Shown here: positions 9,054 to 18,091 of the stretch, in pieces
How positions within the stretch are numbered: position 1 is the first letter of the stretch
How the letters are laid out: the number at the start of each line of letters is the position of its first letter
From: Nitrosomonas sp.
Lineage (GTDB): Bacteria > Pseudomonadota > Gammaproteobacteria > Burkholderiales > Nitrosomonadaceae
NCBI GenBank assembly: GCA_016721865.1
Contig: JADKHF010000008.1
Span: forward strand, 62,001-126,000
DNA length: 64,000 bases
Direction of reading: 5' to 3'
Notes under the pieces: model-generated
What the model saw: only the letters and a program-made list of their open reading frames with translations
Told to the model about the DNA's origin: nothing
Databases searched by the model: none
Program-made: the position numbers and the translations under genes

Positions 9054-9425
9054 ATGGCAAATTTTACTGAAGATCAATTGATGCAACTTAAAACTGCATT
9101 ACACAAACGCTATTTGGATTTGCAGGAAGATATTCGCAGCGAGTTGGCGCATACCAAAGATATTTGTGATTTTGATCTGGTGGAGTATTTAAACAATATT
9201 CCCGATGACGTCGATACGGCGTTGGTTGACCGGCAGATTAACGAAATGCGTGAATTGGAAATGTCCCTCAAGTATTTGAGCGAGCTGGAATTCGGTGATT
9301 GTATTGATTGCGGCAATGAGATCGGGTTTGAGCGGTTATTGGTGTATCCATCGGCGCAACGTTGCATTGAGTGCCAGAGCCGATATGAAAAGGCTTTTCC
9401 GCAGGAATCCAACCCTTCGCTATAG
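9054..9425 (+). CDS. DksA/TraR-family zinc-finger protein
   Basis: A 123-residue protein with a long N-terminal helical hairpin (about residues 1-78) followed by a four-cysteine zinc finger (C83, C86, C104, C107), the architecture of TraR/DksA proteins that bind the secondary channel of RNA polymerase. It is shorter than E. coli DksA (151 residues), and the coiled-coil tip contains DDVDTALVD, with the acidic residues used by DksA. An AGAGGGTACAGG sequence lies before ATG 9054. It may be a paralogue rather than the main DksA, since a canonical one is usually encoded elsewhere. It stands alone, with the next gene convergent. Confidence 0.85.
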   Translation: MANFTEDQLMQLKTALHKRYLDLQEDIRSELAHTKDICDFDLVEYLNNIPDDVDTALVDRQINEMRELEMSLKYLSELEFGDCIDCGNEIGFERLLVYPSAQRCIECQSRYEKAFPQESNPSL

Positions 9426-9445
9426 AAATGGATTATTTCCCAAGT

Positions 9446-9994
9446 TTATGCATTGACTTTGAGCAAAATCAGAATAGCGCCGCCGCCGCCGTCTTCTGGT
9501 TTGGTCTGGCAGAATGCCAGCACATCAGCACGTTGCATCAACCAATTCCCGATTCGGATTTTTAAAACTGGCTCACGGTTTTTTGAACTCAGTCCTTTGC
9601 CATGAATGACGCGGACGCAGCGAAACTTTTCTTGTGCGCAGGCATCCAGGAAAACACTCAATTCCAGCCTGGCTTCGTCGCGCGTGAAGCCGTGTAAATC
9701 CAGATTGTCCTGAATCCCCCAGTAACCGCGCCGTAAACGCCGCAGTGTCTGATGTGGCATGCCCGGCCGCACAAAAGACCATTCATCTCCCGCTTCAATT
9801 TCCATGAAGATATGGTCTGAAAGAGTATCTTCAGTTGCAGCCTGTTCAGGGGTCTTTTTTTTTCGGGGGACTGGAGGGAGTTTTGAGCCTCCAGGGATTA
9901 GCTTGTCTGTGGCAGGTAATGGCGCAACATCACGCATCGCTGCGTGAAACAACGCCATTTCGTCTTCATCATTGGCAGAATCTTTTTTAGTCAT
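9446..9994 (-). CDS. Smr-domain protein
   Basis: A 182-residue protein with a basic, proline-rich, probably disordered N-terminus (a PRKKK patch near residue 45) and a C-terminal Smr domain. Smr motifs are visible: LDLHGFTRDEA at about 98-108 and RVIHGKG at about 128-134. It resembles the SmrA/YdaL class. Smr domains act as nucleases or bind nucleic acids; stand-alone members have been linked to RNA cleavage or collided-ribosome rescue, but the role of this one is not known. Start ATG 9994 follows the trxB stop by 46 bp on the same strand, so the two may share a transcript. Confidence 0.85.
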   Translation of the reverse strand: MTKKDSANDEDEMALFHAAMRDVAPLPATDKLIPGGSKLPPVPRKKKTPEQAATEDTLSDHIFMEIEAGDEWSFVRPGMPHQTLRRLRRGYWGIQDNLDLHGFTRDEARLELSVFLDACAQEKFRCVRVIHGKGLSSKNREPVLKIRIGNWLMQRADVLAFCQTKPEDGGGGAILILLKVNA

Positions 9995-10040
9995 TCGATT
10001 ACATCGTTGACTCGCTGTGGCCTGGTCTCCGATTTATGAT

Positions 10041-10991
10041 TTATTTCAGATTATCGAGATATTTCTCTGCATCCAGTGCCGCCATGCAGCCACTGGCAGC
10101 GCTGGTTACAGCCTGACGATAGATGTGATCCTGCACATCGCCCGCGGCAAATACGCCAGGGATGCTGGTCGCCGTCACATTACCCTGACCGCCGCTACGC
10201 GTAACAATATAGCCATTTTCCATTTGCAGTTGTCCGGTAAAAATATCGGTATTGGGTTTATGGCCGATGGCAATGAAAACACCCTGCAAATCAATTGCCT
10301 GGGTGGAATCATCCTTCGTGCTTTTAATGCGCATGCCGGTAACCCCGGATTGATCGCCCAGCACTTCATCCAGCACGTGATTCAGCGCCAATTTAATATT
10401 GCCGGTGCGGGTTTTTTCCATCAATTTATCAATCAGAATTTTTTCCGACCGGAACTGTTCGCGCCGGTGAACTACCGTCACACTGCGTGCGATATTGGCC
10501 AGATAAAGCGCTTCTTCCACTGCGGTATTGCCGCCGCCAATCACAGCGACATCCTGCCCTTTATAGAAGAAACCGTCACAGGTTGCGCAGCCGGATACCC
10601 CGCGTCCCATAAACGCTTCTTCTGATGGCAAACCCAGATACTGCGCGGAAGCGCCGGTGGCAATAATGAGCGCATCACAGGTATAGGTTCCCTGATCGCC
10701 GATTAATGCAATCGGTTTTTAAGTCAGTTTCGCGGTATGAATATGATCAAAAATGATTGCGGTGTGAAACCGCTCGGCATGTTTCTGAAACCGCTCCATT
10801 AATTCCGGGCCTTGCACACCCATCGCATCCGCCGGCCAGTTGTCCACATCGGTCGTTGTCATCAATTGCCCGCCCTGAGCCAGCCCGGTGATCACGACCG
10901 GATTCAGATTGGCGCGCGCGGCATAGACCGCAGCGGTATAACCAGCTGGCCCGGAACCCAGAATAAGCAATGAACTGTGTTTGGTTGTCAT
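10041..10991 (-). CDS. trxB: Thioredoxin-disulfide reductase, interrupted by an in-frame TAA
   Basis: TrxB is the FAD/NADPH flavoprotein that keeps thioredoxin reduced. Both halves are in one frame. The first (from ATG 10991) has the FAD dinucleotide motif GSGPAGYTAA. The second has the redox-active SGCATCDG, the NADPH motif GGGNTAVEEA, and the closing GVFAAGDVQD. A TAA at 10719-10721 interrupts the frame at about residue 91, between KLT and KPIALIG, where relatives have an ordinary residue. The sequence on both sides is otherwise conserved, so a base-call error or a very recent nonsense change is likely. Total length (about 316 residues) fits the family. It starts 3 nt after the dioxygenase-like gene, so they are probably cotranscribed. 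Confidence 0.85.
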
Positions 10992-10994
10992 AAT

Positions 10995-11657
10995 TTATTT
11001 GCGAAGTAAATCGAGAACGATATTGTACTCGTAAATAATTAAATTTCCTTGCTGGTCGATCTGCCTGGCAGTCATGGCCGATCGTTCCTTTGCGGATTTT
11101 TGGTTCAGCAATAGATCTGTTTTGTTCAATTCCTGATCAGGAAAATACATTTGTGTCGTCAGTGCGCGATAACCCGGTTTTGAGATTTTTAAATGGATAT
11201 GCGGCGGCCTAATCCAAGTTTTGCTGGCCGGATACGCACCTGGCAGGACCGTCTTAAAACGGAATAAGCCACTTTCATCACTATGGATGATCGCCCAACC
11301 CTGGAAGTTTTTATCCAGTGACGCCGGATTGGCGTCAAGCGGGTGGCGGTAACGGCCATTGGCATCGGCTTGCCAAATATCCAGCGTGGCATTCTCAACG
11401 GAGTGTCCGGTGATATCCTGGACTTGGCCACTGATAACGATGTGTTGGCCTTGAGCGACACTGGTATGTCCCTCGATCCGGGTTAAATCAGTGTCTTTGT
11501 CTTTCTGATCTTTTACCGGATAGAACGGCCCTTCTGTTTCATCGGGCGTTGGTATCATCGCTAATGCCCTGCCAAAACTGCTGTTGCTACCCAGCGCGCT
11601 GACTATGCTGCCAAGCAGGCTTAGTTTGATCAATTTTCTTCTGGAAATATTTTTCAT
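10995..11657 (-). CDS. Tat-exported intradiol ring-cleavage dioxygenase-like protein
   Basis: A 220-residue protein of the protocatechuate 3,4-dioxygenase beta-chain fold. The four candidate Fe(III) ligands are visible: a tyrosine in NGRYRHP, a tyrosine in PGAYPAS, and the two histidines of RPPHIHLK. The N-terminus MKNISRRKLIKLSLLG is a twin-arginine signal followed by a hydrophobic stretch, so it is predicted to be exported folded to the periplasm. Classical catechol-cleaving enzymes are cytosolic, and exported relatives have few known substrates. It lies just upstream of trxB on the same strand with 3 nt between. There are no neighbouring aromatic-degradation genes, so a catabolic role is not supported. 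Confidence 0.82.
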   Translation of the reverse strand: MKNISRRKLIKLSLLGSIVSALGSNSSFGRALAMIPTPDETEGPFYPVKDQKDKDTDLTRIEGHTSVAQGQHIVISGQVQDITGHSVENATLDIWQADANGRYRHPLDANPASLDKNFQGWAIIHSDESGLFRFKTVLPGAYPASKTWIRPPHIHLKISKPGYRALTTQMYFPDQELNKTDLLLNQKSAKERSAMTARQIDQQGNLIIYEYNIVLDLLRK

Positions 11658-11847
11658 GCCTTTTTACTATCTATGGTATTTCTATAAATATGTTTATTAA
11701 GAACAAAGTGATCAATTAAAACTTCATATACGCATTCCTTTGTTTTCTAAAAAATCCACTTAATCAGTATCCGGGGATTAATAATAAATTTGTTTCTTCA
11801 AATGCTTTTTAGTTCGAAAAAATTTAATAACAATTGAAGTCATGCAA

Positions 11848-11971
11848 ACCGCTGGGTTCAGGGTGCCGAAATGCGAATCCAATACTGGCAACGCACACAC
11901 TATAAGGTCACAAAACAAAAATCATGCTCATTTCATTGGCTCTATTCTCACTCGCGAGCTGTTCCCATGCT
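11848..11971. repeat. Diverged direct repeat, copy A
   Basis: About 124 bp that align without large gaps to 13345-13469. Shared blocks include ACCG-TGGG at the start, CGAATCCAAT, CAACGCACA, GTCACAAAA-AAAA and a common CTATGCT/CCATGCT end. I estimate roughly 70% identity by eye. The pair brackets the MITE-like element, the small ORF and the broken parDE locus. Confidence 0.6.
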
Positions 11972-12375
11972 TACGTCTGGATGTGTGATTATGGGGAAGA
12001 GAAAACGCCCAGGATAAGCGATATCGAGGGCGTTTTGGGGAGGGAAATGTGAGTAGTTAATTCACAGTAGAATATTCTCATTTAAATTAATGCGACACAA
12101 TGCGTCATAATGTCGCATACGTTAGTTCGAATAGGTATAGATGCTCATGCAAACTCTGATAGAGTTTTGATTCATAGGAGAATTATTCCTAATATCCATA
12201 ATTTCTTTAACCAGATTTCATGTTAAGGTGCGGCAATTTGCCACATTTACTGAATAGTGTTGCCCCTATATTTGATAGCGCAGCTCAGGTTGACGACAGT
12301 CAAATAAAGCAGTGTCCTTGAAAAATTCCCGCTGGAAATCGCACTGCCGTGGATTATTTAATTTTCCTGTAGCCG

Positions 12376-12494
12376 TTTAAGGAAGCTCTGAATAACTCGC
12401 GCTTGTCATTCCGAACGCAGTGAGGAATCTTTTAATAATCAATGTAATAAATTTCTCGCCCCCTTGCTCGACACTTGTTCAGGGCTTCCTTAAA
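12376..12494. mobile_element. MITE-like element, 119 bp
   Basis: The ends are imperfect inverted repeats of about 17 bp: TTTAAGGAAGCTCTGAA at 12376-12392 and its complement at 12478-12494 (reading TTTAAGGAAGCCCTGAA), differing at one base. The interior has no coding capacity. This is the form of a non-autonomous element mobilised in trans. No transposase with matching ends occurs in the window. Confidence 0.55.
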
Positions 12495-12701
12495 GATAGG
12501 ATTTTGCACATCCCAGGATGGAAATGGAAGCAGTTGTCCTTTCAACCCGCGATTTCCCGATGTTTTTGCCGCAGGGGCGTGGAGCAAATTTATTGAGCAC
12601 TAATGGTTTCCCTTAGTTAAAAATCAGAGTTTCCCTAATATACGCTCACACATTGTGGTCATTAAGATAGCGACATCTCAACATTTTTAAGGAAGCTTAT
12701 C

Positions 12702-12785
12702 ATGGACACACTGAAAGTAACCGCGATCATTTCATTATTAGCACTTTACTTTTTTATAGCCTTTCACGTGCTTCTTGTGCAGTAA
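12702..12785 (+). CDS. Possible 27-residue single-span membrane protein
   Basis: ATG 12702 opens a 27-codon frame ending TAA 12785. The peptide is an acidic/basic head (MDTLK) followed by one continuous hydrophobic helix rich in Ile, Leu and Phe. A strong AAGGAAG ribosome-binding sequence ends about 7 nt before the ATG. The frame is short enough to arise by chance; the Shine-Dalgarno signal and the clean transmembrane pattern are the only support. No homologue is recognised. Confidence 0.35.
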   Translation: MDTLKVTAIISLLALYFFIAFHVLLVQ

Positions 12786-12851
12786 TTTTCACTCAGCGAT
12801 GAGAAACCGGATTCTTTGTAGCTGCCACGAACACATGACACGTGCAAAATA

Positions 12852-12998
12852 CTATCGTTGGCCTGTCAACGTCATTAAATAATGTCCTGATTGGAAAGAT
12901 TCTTCAGCCTGCCTTCCTTCCCCCCACGTATCAATCGTATAACGGGCAATGGCTTTCATATCCTCTTCAGCAAGAGTGGTGAGTTCGTAACCGGACAT
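12852..12998 (-). pseudogene. ParE-like toxin, truncated
   Basis: ATG 12998 overlaps the antitoxin stop as TAATG on the minus strand, the usual toxin-antitoxin coupling. The first ~33 residues (MSGYELTTLAEEDMKAIARY, then TIDTWGEGRQAEE) match the N-terminal pattern of RelE/ParE toxins. After that the frame diverges and stops at TAG 12852-12854, giving 48 residues where about 100 are expected. No continuation is visible in another frame. The toxin is therefore very probably inactive. Confidence 0.7.
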
Positions 12999-13249
12999 TA
13001 CTTGGTGCTTTCTCTATATACTTCCTGAAAGATTTCTTCTACAGACTTTTGACTTATCTTTCCGGCCTTCGCTGATTTAACACGTTCGTCCAAAAGCATT
13101 TCCAATTCATGCAATGCAATGTCTTCATCGGAAGATGTGGGGAGAATTTGGGCCAATACATATTCCTTAATTGATTTTCCTTGCATAGCAGCTACGGCCT
13201 TGATCTTTTGATGCTGCTCTGGTGTCAGATCGATAGATAAACGGCTCAT
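12998..13249 (-). CDS. ParD-like antitoxin (ribbon-helix-helix)
   Basis: An 83-residue protein. MSRLSIDLTPEQHQKIKAVA gives the beta strand and first helix of a ribbon-helix-helix domain, and an acidic C-terminal half is suited to wrapping a ParE toxin. ATG 13249 is chosen rather than an ATG 69 nt upstream because the ribbon-helix-helix strand starts here. The stop codon overlaps the start of the truncated toxin. Since the toxin is broken, this is probably a relic antitoxin; it could still repress its own promoter or neutralise a related toxin elsewhere. Confidence 0.78.
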   Translation of the reverse strand: MSRLSIDLTPEQHQKIKAVAAMQGKSIKEYVLAQILPTSSDEDIALHELEMLLDERVKSAKAGKISQKSVEEIFQEVYRESTK

Positions 13250-13344
13250 GTTATTTATTCCTGTATTGTTGTTACAATATAATTGTAGTATGCAATGAAT
13301 AAACACATAAATGTTCATATCTGTGAAAATGAGCTGTTGGGGTC

Positions 13345-13469
13345 ACCGTTGGGGGTCAGATACCGAATCACGAATCCAATGACGTCAACGCACATATCGC
13401 AAAGTCACAAAATAAAAATTTTATTTAATCGATTGGTTATATTCTCGATTCGGGACTTGTCTCTATGCT
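13345..13469. repeat. Diverged direct repeat, copy B
   Basis: The partner of the 11848-11971 copy, in the same orientation. The shared CGAATCCAAT, CAACGCACA and GTCACAAAA blocks keep the same spacing. It lies between the antitoxin promoter region and the 3' end of the candidate immunity gene. Confidence 0.6.
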
Positions 13470-13482
13470 TCTGCTTCGCAGA

Positions 13483-13941
13483 TTACTCTGAATGTGGTAA
13501 TACCTGAATTACTTCAATTTCAATTTTGTGGCAAAAATCCTCTAAGCCTGAAAGGCACCTTTCTCGTACATTTTTCCCAACACGCTCTAGTCGCTTAACC
13601 GGAACAGTTTCATCAATGTGTTCAATTATAAATCTTTGGAACGTAGGATTAGGTATCAGTATCGCACTAACCTGCGGAATGTCTGTCCATTGCTCTGCAA
13701 GTAAGAGAGAAATAGATTCACTGAAACCTTCTGCTATCGCCCCATCGTCGCAATGAGCATAGCGTTCAAATTGCTGATACAACTCCGCCCAGGAACCTAT
13801 TGTTGCAACTATTACCTCAGCAGATCGAGCTTCCTCTTCTGTGCAAATCCATTTATCAGCCAATGCAGCTGGTATACAGTGCGATGAAATCATCAAAACT
13901 CCTACAACTAAAAAGCGAGCCATATCTTCCTTCTTCATCAT
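13483..13941 (-). CDS. Exported protein, candidate immunity protein of the Rhs toxin
   Basis: A 152-residue protein with an N-terminal signal peptide (hydrophobic core FLVVGVLMISSH, probable cleavage after ALA near residue 28) and four cysteines in the mature part, so it is probably periplasmic and disulfide-bonded. It belongs to no family I recognise. Its ATG (13941) overlaps the Rhs stop codon by 4 nt (ATGA) once the Rhs frameshift is corrected. That position immediately 3' of a polymorphic toxin gene is where cognate immunity genes sit, and a periplasmic location fits a peptidoglycan-targeting toxin. Function is inferred from context. Confidence 0.65.
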   Translation of the reverse strand: MMKKEDMARFLVVGVLMISSHCIPAALADKWICTEEEARSAEVIVATIGSWAELYQQFERYAHCDDGAIAEGFSESISLLLAEQWTDIPQVSAILIPNPTFQRFIIEHIDETVPVKRLERVGKNVRERCLSGLEDFCHKIEIEVIQVLPHSE

Positions 13942-16900
13942 TTCACCGTGATTGTTCTTAGTGGGTCAGTCTGGTTCAGATCAAGTAAGAACTTAGTTGC
14001 TTCATCGGTTGTGCGAATACACCCTAAAGTTTTCGATTGCGGTCCACTGCGGCCAGAGTGAATACCCATACCAGTCCGTCCTGGTACTTTAAATACAAAA
14101 TTACCGTTTGATCCATATGGACCAGCCGACCCGCTCTCCGGATGCGGAACATAATATGAATAAGGAAATTTCCCATCTGGCCAAGGACCATTGCTTTTAG
14201 GTGTTGTGTTGTTGCCAGCAGGAAACTGCCCAATTTGGTTCCTTTATTGTCGTAAATAATAATTGTTCCTCTAACTCTATCAAATGTTACCTCTGACAAT
14301 CCAAATGGATCTAATCTGCCAATTGGATTCCCGTTTACATACCCATAAACATTCATCCCTCCCGCCAACCCAATCGGATCAGGCGAGATGTACCGCCCCG
14401 TTTCAGGTTCATAATACCGGAAATAATTGTAGTGAAGATTGGTTTCCTTGTCGAAATACTGCCCGGAGAATCTGGAATGGTATTCAAATAACTTGTTGTT
14501 GCTATCCGGATCTTCATCCGGCAGATTAGCACCAAACGCATGCATGTTTTCCCAGCGCCAAACGGGAGTGTTGTTTTGATTGACGATCACTCTTGGGGTG
14601 TTGAGATGGTCGGCATGAATGAAGTAAATCTGGATTGCACTGGTGGCGGTGGGTTTTCTGATCACAGCCACTGGAATATCTTCCAGCCAGATCGTTTCCT
14701 GCCGGACCAGCCAGTCATCTGTTGGCGTAGTCGTGGAGGCATTATTTCTGTATTCTCCGATCAGTTGTCCGGCCGGGTCATAGAAGAAGAAATGTTTTGA
14801 ACTCAACGGACCATTCTTACTGATACGCTGATCCAGGGCGTTGTATTTATACTTGTGGGTTTTGGCGTTATTGACCGTCGTCGAGAGTTTACCTGCGGCA
14901 TTCCAGGTGAAAGTGGTGGCGCCATCACTGAGCGGGTTGCCGGCGGCATCGTAGTTGTAAGTTTTAATAACCGGACCGGCGACATCCAGCAGGCGATTGC
15001 TGGTCGTGGCTATTGTATACGGGTAATTGGTGCTGCCAGTCTGAGCATTGGTGCGGTTGCTGTTGGCGTCATAGTCCCAGAGTTTGAATCCGGTATTGTT
15101 CGCTTGGCTGGTGAGGCGGCCCAGTGCATCATAATCATAGGTGCGGTCATACACCGGATTGGTGTCCACTGTTTGTGTGATGCGGCTGGCGGCATCATAG
15201 GCGAGTGTGCGGGTGTTGCCGCCTGCAGGATGGGTTTTGAGTCTGCCATCCAAGTCAAAACTACGCGTATAGGCTTGGCCATTACCCCAAACCCAGCTTT
15301 TTGGCTCCCCAAAAGGTTGATAGACGATATTGCTCAGTAGCAGATTTCCGTTCACACGAACCTCTGCCGGACGACCATCAACACCATAGGTTGTACTGAC
15401 TTGCGTGCCCGAAGGATAAGTCATTTGATCCAGGCGGCCAAAACTGTCGTAATGGTAGCCCAGTGTCTGTGTGTAATTGATTGTGCCAATCCGGGTAATT
15501 TGGGTTTTGTTGAGCAGACGGCCATTCGGGTCATAGCTAAAGTTGGTAGAACCTGATTCGTCAGACATGCCGGTCAGCCGCCCGATGCTATTTGTGCCCG
15601 CATCGTAGCTCCAGATCAGTGCAGTGGTGGCAGGTATTCCAGCCACTGTGGCATGAGTGCGTTTGGTAGGCCGGTTTAACGCATCCCAAGTATACGTATG
15701 TTTGACGCCCCGTGCGTCGGTGACGGTTTTAAGGTTGCCGGCAGTGTCGTAGGTGTAGGTAATCGTGCCGCGATCGGCGGAGGTTTCCTGGATCACATCG
15801 CCAAAACCATTGACCGTGTAGGTGGTGTCGATATTTCGCGGATCGGATACTTGCGTGATCTGATCGAGTGTATCCAGGGTTTGCCGGATAATTCCGTTCG
15901 CCGGGTCGGTGGTTTGTGTCAGGCGATTGCGTGCATCAAACTGATGGGCGACGCTGTGCAGCAGCGGATCTGTGATTTGCTTCAGATTGCCTTGCGCATC
16001 GTATTGGTACTGGGTGATCTGGCTTTGTGCGCCGATATCTTTCCATAACCGGCTCAAAGCATCATATTCGCGTTGTTGGGTTTGAGCGAGATTATTGAGC
16101 GGATCGAACAGTTCTTCCTTGGTGCGGTTACCCATAGCGTCCAGCGTGTAGTGCACCCGGTTGCCAAGATTATCCGTGATATCGGTCAAGCGATGCGCGG
16201 CGTCGTAGGTGTAGCTCAAGAAACTGCTATCCGGAAGAATGATTTTCTTGAGTTGTCCCACACCGTCGTACTGATAACTGGTGATTTCTGTCCTGCTGGT
16301 GCGTGAAAGCAATCGTTGACGAACATCGTAGGTCAGTGTCGTTGCAAGACCATTGGGATCAATGATTTCTTCCGGTTGGCCGTGGGCGTTATAGCGTGTG
16401 ATTTGTGTCACATGACCCAGTGCATTGGCGATACTCGCAACTTGCCCGCGACAACCCAAATGACCGCCGACACAGGTTGCATCGGGTGCGTAATAGTCGG
16501 TGGTGGTGACATCAGTGACATCCTTGCGCGGGCCGTTCTCGGTTTTTTGCAGGATAACGCCGGGAATGCTGGGGTGATAACTATAGCTGGTATTCCACGC
16601 ACGCGCGGCATTGGTGGCGGTGTCTTTAACGCGAAATAGCGTGATGTTGCCATAGGTGTCGTACACATAACTGGTTTCGCGCTTGGATTCAGTGATGCGA
16701 ACGGGTAGGCGAAAGCTGGCGTGCCAGGAAGTGAGGATTTTACGCTCGCTGCTATTCACTGCCGGTGTGTAACTGAGCAAATCGCCCGGGCAAGCGCTGC
16801 CTGCACTCAAACCTTCAACGCGGGTGATTTCCAGATTTCTGTCCAGATCATAGGCATAACAGGTTTTATTGCCGTTGAAATCGGTGCGACTGGCGACATT

Positions 16901-18091
16901 GCCGTTGGTATCATAGGTTGTTGCACTGGACGCGGCACTGCACCCAGAACCGGCCGGTTGCGATTGACCGGTGCTTTTAGCCACGCCATGAATAGTTTGG
17001 AAGTAGTGAGTGTATTGGCTATTCAGCGGATCGGTAACGATTGTGTTGCTGCCATTGGTACTGTAGCCCAGTACATACCGGTCAGCACCGCCCGCATGTT
17101 CGGTCACCACTGCACGGCCTTGCGCATCGTACGTATAAGTCGCATAGCGCACGCCGTTCTCATCGGTGATGCCGGTTAGCGCATTGGGTAGTTTCGCATT
17201 GCTGGTATAGGCTGGCTCGTTGTAATGGTAGGTGCGGGTTTTGCCGTCGGGAGTGATCGCCGTAGCAAGATTGCCAGCAGCGTCATAAGTATATTGATAG
17301 ACACCATTTGCCGGATCAGTCATCGTATTGATGCGGCTGGAACCATCGTAGGTGAAGCTTAATGCGCGGCCGGTATCGTCGGTTACCGTAGTCAGGCGAC
17401 CATTAGTATCGTAGCCAAGCGTTTGTGTGCGGCCATCGCGATTGGTGATGGATAGTAGCTTGCCGGAAGTACTATAGGTTTCTATCGTGTCGTCGGCAGT
17501 GATCAGTTGCCAGCCGCTTTCGGGAAGTTCAATTAATTCATCTGATATATCGCCATCACCTACCCATTGTTCACCACTAAGCCTGAAGAATATTGTTTTG
17601 CCATCGGGGCGTTCTGCAAAGGTTATAGGTATCGAATCAGTTGTTTGGTTAAATACTAGTTGAGAGTTATAGCTATGCCGCCACTGTGTGCCAATATGAC
17701 GATCAAGTGTATTTTGTGCACTGTTATAGTAGCGTGTGAATTTAAGTGATTGGGAGTCATAATCGGATTCAAATGCATATTTACTGCCGGTTAGAGCATG
17801 TATAGGATTGCCTGCATATAGCGCACAGCTGTTCGAATCAGTGCCTAAATTCTTTGCTAGATTGATATTCGCAGTATTTTGTTTGCAATTATATGCTGCT
17901 ACCCCAGCAACTGGTAATCCGCCATATGGGCAGACATACCATGGCCACATTGCTTGTGTAGCAGTAAAGGTCCAAGGAACACCATTAAAGGAGCCTGATG
18001 CTGTACACGTAACGTTCTGTTGTGTATATATTATTTCATGCGAACATGAAACTGTTTTGCTTTGTAATGCGCCGCAATTGAAGCAGGGCAT
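13938..18091 (-). CDS. Rhs/YD-repeat polymorphic toxin with L,D-transpeptidase-like C-terminus (frameshifted near 14224)
   Basis: A protein of about 1380 residues. After a cysteine-containing N-terminal region comes a long array of YD repeats (YDxxGRL, YDAxGN and variants), which in this family forms a shell around the toxin. The conserved core end is NVYGYVNGNPIGRLDPFGL, near 14283. Beyond it the frame shifts at the AAA run 14223-14225. With one base restored the tail reads on to TGA 13938-13940 and includes GMGIHSGRSG and KTLGCIRTTDEA. The His (codon 14058-14060) and Cys (14019-14021) match the HxG...S..GCIR pattern of L,D-transpeptidase/Tlde1-type enzymes that act on peptidoglycan. ATG 18091 lacks a signal sequence, and the N-terminus may be truncated by a further frameshift upstream. 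Delivery route unknown; no VgrG or PAAR gene is near. Confidence 0.78.

Larger units (their letters stand above)
11658..12851. other. Gene-poor accessory stretch
   Basis: About 1.2 kb with no large gene. It holds one copy of a diverged direct repeat (11848-11971), a MITE-like inverted-repeat element (12376-12494) and a possible 27-residue membrane-protein ORF (12702-12785), each listed separately. The remainder has no recognisable coding or RNA signal and looks like decayed sequence. Confidence 0.5.

Noticed and set aside
10017..10625. A 202-codon frame opposite trxB
   Set aside because: The trxB frame carries clear flavoprotein motifs; the antisense peptide has none.
14024..14230. A hydrophobic/arginine-rich C-terminus of the Rhs protein read without correction
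   Set aside because: One added base gives a coherent tail with an L,D-transpeptidase-like motif and a stop overlapping the next start codon.
14855..17179. Several plus-strand frames of 100-160 codons inside the rhs gene
   Set aside because: They mirror the YD-repeat coding sequence and show repetitive low-complexity peptides.
14300..17600. Repetitive DNA that could suggest a CRISPR array or tandem repeat
   Set aside because: The repeats are degenerate YD peptide repeats of variable spacing within a coding frame; there are no identical repeats with unique spacers. No CRISPR array is seen in the window.
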